From NCBI GenBank assembly GCA_003485715.1, contig DNIF01000151.1:36481-43038 (forward strand): a DNA stretch of 6,558 nt, given 5' to 3'. Made by a program: the position numbers and the translations under genes. The notes under the pieces are model-generated. The model was not told the origin of the DNA and ran no database searches. It worked only from the letters and a program-made list of their open reading frames with translations. The stretch is from Gammaproteobacteria bacterium. Lineage in GTDB: Bacteria; Pseudomonadota; Gammaproteobacteria; UBA7966. Every line of letters starts with the position of its first letter. Within the stretch, counting starts at the first letter, position 1. This document shows positions 1-3,625 of this stretch, piece after piece.

Positions 1-22
1 TCGGTCTCGGTTTCGGTCTCGG
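1..22. repeat. Hexanucleotide tandem repeat at the window edge
   Basis: The first 22 bases are about 3.7 copies of the unit TCGGTY. Read on the minus strand within the replication gene, they encode alternating Thr and Glu. The repeat reaches the edge, so its true copy number is unknown, and short-read assembly probably stopped here for that reason. Confidence 0.8.
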
Positions 23-431
23 GCGCATTTGTATGCAGACGCTGTGCATCTGCTACGCATCTGCTACGCATTTTTTGCATCAAGTTGTTGATTTCGTTAC
101 CGCAAAGCTCCGGCGGTGGCGCCGGCCACTTCGGCTTTACCGAGCGTGGAACATTGCCGAATCGTGGAACATATGCGAACTCCGCGCCGCCTACCGCGTA
201 GCATCGGATGAGGTCATGGTCGGCAATGTCAGTCAAAACCTTGCGCCTCGCGGCGTCAGAGAGACCGTCCGCCCACGTCGTGTGACGCCTCAGGTAGACG
301 GGCGACAGCGGCACCAGACCGTAGTCGTCAGCGCACAGCAGCAGCTCCAGGTAGGCCAGCCGGGAGAGCGGCGGCACCGAGTGATAACGCTCGGAATCAA
401 GAATTGCGTCACGGATTATCCGGTTTGGCAT
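1..431 (-). CDS. Phage replication initiator-like protein, 3' end off the window (partial)
   Basis: An uninterrupted reading frame starts at the ATG at 431-429 and runs off the left edge after 143 complete codons. It begins MPNRIIRDAILDSERYHSV and continues through LSRLAYLELLLCADDYGLVP and VPRFGNVPRSVKPKWPAPPP. This resembles the N-terminal winged-helix-type domain of phage replisome organiser/DnaT-like proteins, which bind the phage origin and recruit the host helicase. Family assignment is from recalled sequence pattern. After about residue 110 the protein becomes a polar linker ending in Glu-Thr repeats (APETETET), a tract I recall in such proteins. The ATG shares one base with the TGA of the upstream HTH gene (TGATG), so translation is probably coupled. 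The C-terminal part is missing, so a helicase-loader or other domain cannot be excluded. Confidence 0.72.
   Translation of the reverse strand, partial: MPNRIIRDAILDSERYHSVPPLSRLAYLELLLCADDYGLVPLSPVYLRRHTTWADGLSDAARRKVLTDIADHDLIRCYAVGGAEFAYVPRFGNVPRSVKPKWPAPPPELCGNEINNLMQKMRSRCVADAQRLHTNAPETETET
46..81. repeat. 11-bp tandem repeat and phased GCAT motifs (possible origin iterons)
   Basis: GCATCTGCTAC occurs twice in tandem (46-56, 57-67) and a third partial copy begins GCAT at 68. A further GCATC lies at 77-81, after a run of six T. GCAT also occurs at 25-28, and the inverted form ATGC at 33-36. The 46, 57, 68, 77 spacing is close to one helical turn. The adjoining 68-103 stretch is about 61% A+T, unusual for this GC-rich window. 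Lambda-type phages carry origin iterons plus an AT-rich element inside the initiator gene, so an origin role is plausible. It is inference. The repeats themselves are directly visible. Confidence 0.55.
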
Positions 432-619
432 CACGCCCCCTCCCCGCGCTCGGATGGCTTGAGGAGCTCCACGATCGCCTCGTGCGTGATGAGCGTCCGA
501 CGGTCAATGCGCGTTGCCTGCAACCTCCCTTCCTTGACGAGCTTGAAGAGCGTCGTCCTGCCCAAGCCGGTCAGCGCGGCCACCTCGGCCATCGAATAGG
601 CATACTTGGTGCGGTACAT
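431..619 (-). CDS. Excisionase/MerR-type helix-turn-helix DNA-binding protein
   Basis: This 62-residue protein has the HTH_17/excisionase-like pattern. Residues 9-27 (SMAEVAALTGLGRTTLFKL) form the helix-turn-helix, and residues 28-45 (VKEGRLQATRIDRRTLIT) form the wing with the usual G-R-L and R-I-D-R-R signature. It is followed by a short helix and a charged tail. Such proteins act as excisionases or small transcription regulators. With no integrase visible and a replication gene directly downstream, a regulatory or origin-related role is more likely than excision, but this is inference. The ATG at 619 is preceded by GGGAGG at good spacing. An upstream in-frame start at 697 lacks that support and would overlap the promoter. 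The TGA shares a base with the replication gene's ATG. Confidence 0.82.
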   Translation of the reverse strand: MYRTKYAYSMAEVAALTGLGRTTLFKLVKEGRLQATRIDRRTLITHEAIVELLKPSERGEGA

Positions 620-653
620 AAGAACCTCCCATGACTGCGTCCGAACCCTGGCG

Positions 654-685
654 GGCTGGCACGCACTAAGCGTAGGGCGCCAGCC
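654..685. promoter_or_regulatory. Inverted repeat flanking the -10 box, candidate operator
   Basis: GGCTGGC (654-660) and GCCAGCC (679-685) are perfect 7-base inverted arms separated by 18 bases, and the proposed -10 lies between them. This is where a dimeric repressor could bind, for example the HTH protein just downstream or the Cro-like regulator. No T-run follows either arm, so it does not look like a terminator. Binding is inferred from position only. Confidence 0.3.
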
Positions 686-697
686 AGAACCCGTCAA
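669..697 (-). promoter_or_regulatory. Sigma70-type promoter for the HTH-replication gene pair
   Basis: On the minus strand a -35 TTGACG (692-697) is separated by exactly 17 bases from a -10-like TACGCT (669-674). It lies in the only gap longer than 100 bases in the leftward operon, 50 bases upstream of the HTH start codon. The -35 is strong and the -10 matches only three positions. It would let the replication genes be transcribed separately from the regulator-proximal genes. Confidence 0.5.
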
Positions 698-724
698 CCG
701 GGGTCGAGACGTGACGCATGGAGA

Positions 725-943
725 TCAGTGCGCCCGCACGATGATGGCGCCCATCCACTCCATGGATTGACCCACGCCAGCCCGCTTGAGAAACGCGCGC
801 ATTTCGTCAATGCCAGGCATCGGCTCTGTGCGTAACGAGGAATTGAACTCAAGCAACTCGAGCGCCTGCTCGCGCGTCAGATGAACGCTGCCGTCGCGCT
901 CTGTCGCGACTACGAATTGCGCTTCCGGGCGGCGGTATTTCAT
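725..943 (-). CDS. Hypothetical protein, 72 residues
   Basis: I do not recognise this protein. It starts MKYRRPEAQFVVATERDG. A hydrophobic beta-like segment (residues 8-13) and an acidic helix (residues 22-34, TREQALELLEFNS) come first. A second helix (residues 44-54, GIDEMRAFLKR) is followed by a C-terminal strand-like segment (MGAIIV). It has no Cys and no membrane segment, so it is probably a small soluble alpha/beta protein. The ATG at 943 overlaps the stop of the preceding Cys/His gene by four bases (ATGA). That overlap supports this start over an ATG 114 bases upstream, which would cover most of the neighbour. It is the last gene before the promoter-bearing gap. Confidence 0.65.
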   Translation of the reverse strand: MKYRRPEAQFVVATERDGSVHLTREQALELLEFNSSLRTEPMPGIDEMRAFLKRAGVGQSMEWMGAIIVRAH

Positions 944-1131
944 TGCGCGGGCCGCGCCAGTTTCTGGCGCTCGCGCTGCGCTGCAGCCGCTATCAGGCAG
1001 CACTGGACACAGCCGCCGTTGAGCACGTACCGGACGGGCGGGTGCCCGTGCTGGCATGCCTTGCCGCCCGAATAGGTGACGGCTCCGGCCGCCGCCGCAG
1101 ATCGGCGGATACTGACCTTGTGACGCTTCAT
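940..1131 (-). CDS. Small Cys/His-rich protein, probable zinc binding
   Basis: This 63-residue protein has a basic N-terminus (MKRHKVSIRR) and a compact metal-binding-like core, KACQHGHPPVRYVLNGGCVQC. The candidate ligands are C26, H28 or H30, C41 and C44. A similar C-x-H-G-H, R-Y, G-x-C-x2-C pattern occurs in the zinc-finger parts of phage HNH-type and other nucleic-acid-binding proteins. Here no nuclease motif is attached, so it may be a free-standing finger or a remnant. The ATG at 1131 has a strong AGGAGG four bases upstream. It follows a 45-base spacer after the DUF1937 gene and overlaps the next gene by ATGA. The exact function is unknown. Confidence 0.68.
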   Translation of the reverse strand: MKRHKVSIRRSAAAAGAVTYSGGKACQHGHPPVRYVLNGGCVQCCLIAAAAQRERQKLARPAQ

Positions 1132-1176
1132 GACCCCTCCTCGTGGTGTGTGCGAGAGAGGAGTGTAGACTACCAG

Positions 1177-1563
1177 TCAGTGCTTGACGGGTACGCCCAG
1201 CCGGTCGCAGACCGTCATGGAGCGACCGTCGTCATCCCAAAGCACACCACGCACCGGCAGCCCACGCCGCTCCGCCTCATCCAACTCCTGCCGCACACCA
1301 CGCGACGACTCCCACCCTCCCAGCGTCAGCACGTAGACCTCGCTGGAACGCCGCACGAACTCCAGGCAATGCCGCATCCACCACTCGTGCGACCGACCCT
1401 CCACCTCCGGCACGCGCTGCACCATCGCGTCACCGTGCGTGAGCGGCGAGTACACCGTCAGCCCCGCGTCCCACAGCATCACCACCACCTCGGCCGCCAC
1501 CGCCACGCGGTACTCGCGCACCGACACATGCTCATGCGTATACGGACACGCCAGATAGATCAC
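1177..1563 (-). CDS. DUF1937 family, nucleoside 2-deoxyribosyltransferase-like protein
   Basis: This 128-residue protein opens with VIYLACPYTHEH (initiator GTG, read as Met). It continues with MLWDAGLTVYSPLTHGDAM and a SSEVYVLTLGGWESSRGVRQE block. This is the typical pattern of DUF1937 (PF09152), which is related to the nucleoside 2-deoxyribosyltransferase fold: an N-terminal beta strand with a Y-x-A-x-P-Y-like motif, a Ser-Pro-x-x-H segment, and an acidic G-W-x-x-S-R-G-V-x-x-E motif near the nucleotide site. Substrate and activity are not established. A role in nucleotide salvage or in altering host nucleotide pools during phage replication is inference. The GTG at 1563 overlaps the upstream DUF1064 stop as GTGA, which decides the start. 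Length is normal for the family. Confidence 0.85.
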   Translation of the reverse strand: MIYLACPYTHEHVSVREYRVAVAAEVVVMLWDAGLTVYSPLTHGDAMVQRVPEVEGRSHEWWMRHCLEFVRRSSEVYVLTLGGWESSRGVRQELDEAERRGLPVRGVLWDDDGRSMTVCDRLGVPVKH

Positions 1564-1934
1564 TCGACCTCCCTCACCTCAATCCCGTGGATGGCGCGCA
1601 TCTGCCGCGCCTTGATGCGGTACGCCGGCAGGCGCCGGGTGACGGGAGACTTGACGTCCTCGACCACCATGCCGCCGCCGGCCACCTGGTAGACGAAGTC
1701 CGCGCGATACTCGGTCTCGCCGGGCAGGCTGAACGACACCTGGCGAGCCAGCCACACCAGCTCGCCCGTCCGCAGCAGGAGCCGCAGCTCACGCCAACGC
1801 CGAGCCTCTCGCCGGGAGTCACACCCGTCCTCGCGCACCGACCCGTACTTGCTGCGGCTCGCTCGTGGCTTGGGGACGCCCGCCCGGGCGCGGGCCGCGT
1901 CCACCTGTGCCTGCGTCCAGCGCAGGCCGGTCAC
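1560..1934 (-). CDS. DUF1064 PD-(D/E)XK nuclease-like protein
   Basis: With the GTG start at 1934 the product has 124 residues. The core is SKYGSVREDGCDSRREARRW (27-47), then EYRADFVY (75-82) and VVEDVKSP (90-97), followed by a basic RIKARQMRAIHGIEV segment. This matches DUF1064 (PF06356), a phage family with restriction-endonuclease-like topology. The predicted catalytic residues are E43, D79 and the D93-V-K95 triad, and all are present. It may process branched or recombination DNA intermediates, a role inferred from fold and phage context. The GTG overlaps the TGA of the HTH regulator as GTGA. An ATG at 1988 is possible but would overlap that gene by 58 bases with a poorly conserved extension, so I prefer the GTG. 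Confidence 0.85.
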   Translation of the reverse strand: MTGLRWTQAQVDAARARAGVPKPRASRSKYGSVREDGCDSRREARRWRELRLLLRTGELVWLARQVSFSLPGETEYRADFVYQVAGGGMVVEDVKSPVTRRLPAYRIKARQMRAIHGIEVREVE

Positions 1935-2185
1935 TCGCCGGCCTCGGTGTAGCTCGGCTTCCGGAGCCTCGGGCGCGCAGGCGCGCATGACCCGAACATG
2001 TCCGGCCTGAGCCGCTCGCGCGGCACTCGGGTCGTCGCCTCGACATCGAACACCCGCGCTAGCGGCACCGACCGCCAGCGCGCCACCGCAGAGCTGGATA
2101 TCCCCAACTGCCGGGCCAGCGCCCGCGCGCTGCCCGCAGCGACAATCGCCGCCCTCAGCCCCTCGTCCGCATGTTTCGCCTTCAT
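1931..2185 (-). CDS. Cro/YdaS-like helix-turn-helix regulator
   Basis: This 84-residue protein contains AGSARALARQLGISSSAVARW (residues 17-37), a clear Cro/CI-type helix-turn-helix. It is followed by a short segment ending in VEATTRVPRERLRPDMF. The pattern G-S-x-x-x-L-A-x-x-L-G-I-S-x-x-A-V-x-R-W, with L-R-P-D at the end, is typical of the YdaS/Cro-like group of lambdoid phages (PF15943-like). The final 20 residues are a non-conserved basic tail. The ATG at 2185 has a perfect AGGAGG (2194-2199) eight bases upstream, so I reject an in-frame start 54 bases upstream. It is the first gene of the leftward arm and borders the divergent promoter gap, so it probably regulates itself and the opposing operon. 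No CI partner is visible. Confidence 0.87.
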   Translation of the reverse strand: MKAKHADEGLRAAIVAAGSARALARQLGISSSAVARWRSVPLARVFDVEATTRVPRERLRPDMFGSCAPARPRLRKPSYTEAGE

Positions 2186-2202
2186 GAATCGCGCCTCCTC
2201 AG

Positions 2203-2216
2203 GTTGGGCTGCCAAC
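2203..2216. promoter_or_regulatory. Palindrome GTTGGGCTGCCAAC, candidate operator
   Basis: The site has arms GTTGG and CCAAC around four bases. It covers the expected transcription start of the leftward promoter, a natural place for a Cro-like dimer. AGGTTG at its left edge (2201-2206) recurs at 2230-2235 across the rightward -35, which could be a second half-site. There is no experimental or comparative support. Confidence 0.4.
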
Positions 2217-2225
2217 ATAGTAGCA
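2217..2225 (-). promoter_or_regulatory. Extended -10 promoter for the leftward operon
   Basis: On the minus strand TGCTACTAT combines an upstream TGN with TACTAT, which matches four of six -10 positions. No convincing -35 exists at 16-18 bases, as expected for an extended -10 promoter. Transcription would start near 2210, leaving a leader of about 25 bases that includes the AGGAGG of the regulator gene. Confidence 0.5.
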
Positions 2226-2232
2226 CGAGAGG

Positions 2233-2262
2233 TTGACACCCCCCGCTTCTGGCGCTTACCTT
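2233..2262 (+). promoter_or_regulatory. Sigma70-type promoter for the rightward operon
   Basis: A perfect -35 TTGACA (2233-2238) is followed after 18 bases by TACCTT (2257-2262), a weak -10. The start would fall near 2269, about 27 bases before the first ATG. It is divergent from the leftward extended -10, and the two core elements lie within 46 bases, so one regulator could control both arms. Confidence 0.6.
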
Positions 2263-2295
2263 ACATCAGCACCCGCAGCCCACCCAGGAGGCCAC

Positions 2296-2688
2296 ATGAA
2301 GATGGTGAATCTCACCCAGCACCCGGCAACGCCCGAGCAGCTCGCTGCCGGCGTCGTCGACCTCGGAGGACCGGATCTTCTGGAGTTGAAGGAGCTTCTG
2401 ACCTTCGACTCTCTGCCCAGTGCCAAGGAGGTCCAGGCACGGGCCTGGGCCATCAGCGACATCGCCGCTGACGCCGGCGCCACCGAGGCGATGATCGGTG
2501 GTGCGCCCTATCTGATGGCTCCCCTCGAGAGGATCCTGCAGTCACGCGGGATTGCGGTTTTTTACGCCTTCTCCGTCCGCGAGACGGAGGAGCAGACGCT
2601 GCCCGACGGCAGCGTCCGGAAGACCGCCGTCTTCCGGCACGCCGGCTTCGTGGGGCGGAGGGGGCGGCATGGCAACCACGGGGTGTAA
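2296..2688 (+). CDS. Conserved phage protein, possibly Csx20-like (tentative)
   Basis: This 130-residue protein is the first gene of the rightward operon. It begins with a strand and motif, VNLTQHPATPEQ (4-15). LLTFDSLPSAKEV follows, then AMIGGAPYLMAPLERILQSRG (65-85), a strand AVFYAFSVRET, and LPDGSVRKTAVFRHAGFV near the C-terminus. The order of these motifs resembles my memory of Csx20, a small Rossmann-like CRISPR-associated group proposed to act as ring nucleases on cyclic oligoadenylate. I could not compare sequences, so I give no function. It has no signal peptide or membrane segment. The last 12 residues are Arg/Gly/His-rich and overlap the next gene by 20 bases, so they may be poorly conserved. 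AGGAGG lies only four bases before ATG 2296; the in-frame ATG at 2302 has ten-base spacing and is an equally possible start. Confidence 0.8.
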   Translation: MKMVNLTQHPATPEQLAAGVVDLGGPDLLELKELLTFDSLPSAKEVQARAWAISDIAADAGATEAMIGGAPYLMAPLERILQSRGIAVFYAFSVRETEEQTLPDGSVRKTAVFRHAGFVGRRGRHGNHGV

Positions 2689-2839
2689 GGGCCCGTACTG
2701 GGACGCCGCCGGCCGGGCCATCGCCGAGGAGCGTCGGCGGCGGCGCGCGGCAGCGCTCCACGTCGCAGCGGTGGCCGTGGCCGCAGTGGCCGCAGTAGCG
2801 GCTGTGGTCATGACCGTGGTCATGGTGGCCGCACCGTGA
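2669..2839 (+). CDS. Small basic single-pass membrane protein
   Basis: This 56-residue protein has a soluble N-terminus (MATTGCKGPYWDAAGRAIAE) and an ERRRRR cluster at 21-26. A continuous hydrophobic helix of Ala, Val and Met runs from about 28 to 55 and reaches the end of the protein. The Arg cluster should stay cytoplasmic, giving a tail-anchored N-in topology. Function is unknown. Early phage genes of this type include lysis, cell-division-blocking and superinfection-exclusion proteins, but nothing here identifies which. GGAGG at 2657-2661 is seven bases from the ATG. The start overlaps the preceding gene by 20 bases and the stop overlaps the next start as GTGA, which supports a real gene. 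The Ala/Val codon bias makes chance openness possible. Confidence 0.55.
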   Translation: MATTGCKGPYWDAAGRAIAEERRRRRAAALHVAAVAVAAVAAVAAVVMTVVMVAAP

Positions 2840-3285
2840 CCCCGGCAGCCGCGCTAGCGGTCGAGGCGCAGCGCCACGCCGACCGCGCGTGGGTGCTGGC
2901 CGAGGACGCGCGCCGCGCCTACCAGCAGTGCAACGTGGGCCATGCCGACTATGTCGCGCTGGCCGACGCCATGCATGCCGCCGTGGCCACCTACCTGGCC
3001 GCCAGCGAGGTGGCCGCCGCCGCCCTGCGCGACCTGCGGCGCGAGGAGCAGGTGCTTTCCCTCATGGAGCGCGAGCCGCCGTGCTTCGACAGCCGCGAGC
3101 AGTTCCTGGCATGGATGTCGATGTACGTCCGGGCACACCCGAAGCGCGCCCGCGGAGCCATGTCTGGACAAAGCATCCAGGCCGCCATGTGCGAGGACTG
3201 CACGGCCGGCTACCAGACCCGGATGCTCGCCGCCGGCCGCTGCATCAACAAGCGCTACCGGGCGCAAAAAGGAGGACCATCGTGA
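2836..3285 (+). CDS. Phage protein with Ala-rich helices and C-terminal Cys motif
   Basis: This 149-residue protein begins at a GTG overlapping the previous stop (GTGA). Residues 3-72 are Ala-rich and amphipathic, probably a helical hairpin or coiled coil. Residues 85-105 contain a second helical region (REQFLAWMSMYVRAHPKRA). The C-terminus carries MCEDCTAGYQTRMLAAGRC (118-136), with C119, C122 and C136. I recall this C-x2-C-T, then G-R-C arrangement in other phage early proteins, where it looks like a partial zinc site. A fourth ligand is not obvious in the tail, so metal could be bound between subunits. No catalytic motif is seen. Its stop overlaps the HNH gene's start by GTGA, so the two are probably co-translated. 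Confidence 0.75.
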   Translation: MTPAAALAVEAQRHADRAWVLAEDARRAYQQCNVGHADYVALADAMHAAVATYLAASEVAAAALRDLRREEQVLSLMEREPPCFDSREQFLAWMSMYVRAHPKRARGAMSGQSIQAAMCEDCTAGYQTRMLAAGRCINKRYRAQKGGPS

Positions 3286-3608
3286 CCAAGGCTCTGCTTC
3301 TCACGCTACTGCTGTGCCACGCGGCCACCGCGCTGGCAGTCGACGACCCGCGCTTCTGCGGCCCCCCGGCGCGCGAGGCGGACGGCACGATTGCGCGCGA
3401 CAAGGGCGTGCTGCGCGTGTTCGAGAAGCGCCACCCCAAGCCAAGCATCGAGGGGCGCTGGTATCGCGACCACGTGATCCCACTTGCGTGCGGCGGCTGC
3501 GACAGCCTGATCAACCTCCAGTGGCTGCCGGAAGCGCAGTGGCGCGACAAATCGAAGTGGGAGCGCATCGTTTATGGCGGCCGCGGCATCTCGCCAGGCT
3601 GCCCCTAG
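3282..3608 (+). CDS. Exported HNH endonuclease-like protein
   Basis: This 108-residue protein has a clear Sec signal peptide: a short MTKA n-region, the hydrophobic LLLTLLLCHAATA, and ALA before VDD, so cleavage is likely after residue 19. The mature part contains the HNH/beta-beta-alpha-metal signature RDHVIPLACGGCDSLINLQW (62-81) followed by DKSKWE (89-94). D63, H64 and N78 are the key residues, and D89/E94 are possible further contributors. C26, C70, C73 and C107 could form periplasmic disulfides or bind zinc. Related exported HNH proteins occur in phages and bacteria. Degradation of incoming or extracellular DNA is a plausible role but unproven. The GTG at 3282 follows GGAGG six bases upstream and overlaps the previous stop by GTGA. 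It sits oddly between early genes and the recombination module. Confidence 0.83.
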   Translation: MTKALLLTLLLCHAATALAVDDPRFCGPPAREADGTIARDKGVLRVFEKRHPKPSIEGRWYRDHVIPLACGGCDSLINLQWLPEAQWRDKSKWERIVYGGRGISPGCP

Positions 3609-3625
3609 GACTCAAGGAGACTCGC

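Noticed and set aside
33..599. Plus-strand open frame of 188 codons
   Set aside because: It is antisense to the HTH gene and the replication gene, both of which have good starts and recognisable sequence.
1132..1176. Possible promoter in the 45-base gap before the Cys/His gene
   Set aside because: TACACT could be a -10, but the best -35 at 17 bases (CCGTCA) is weak. Read-through from upstream is simpler.
1168..1178. Small inverted repeat GACT-ACC-AGTC near the DUF1937 stop
   Set aside because: The arms are only four bases with no T-run, so it is neither a convincing terminator nor an operator.
943..1692. Plus-strand open frame of 249 codons
   Set aside because: It is antisense to the Cys/His, DUF1937 and part of the DUF1064 genes. 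The product is His/Arg/Pro-rich with no domain.
2806..2815. Perfect 10-base palindrome GGTCATGACC
   Set aside because: It lies within the Val/Met codons of the small membrane protein and appears alongside a repeated GTGGTCATG, so it is explained by coding repetition.
2942..3625. Upstream extension of the exonuclease frame
   Set aside because: The frame is open by composition, but the extension overlaps two coupled genes and is Pro/Ala/Arg-rich. The ATG at 3626 has its own ribosome-binding site and starts exactly at the conserved nuclease N-terminus.
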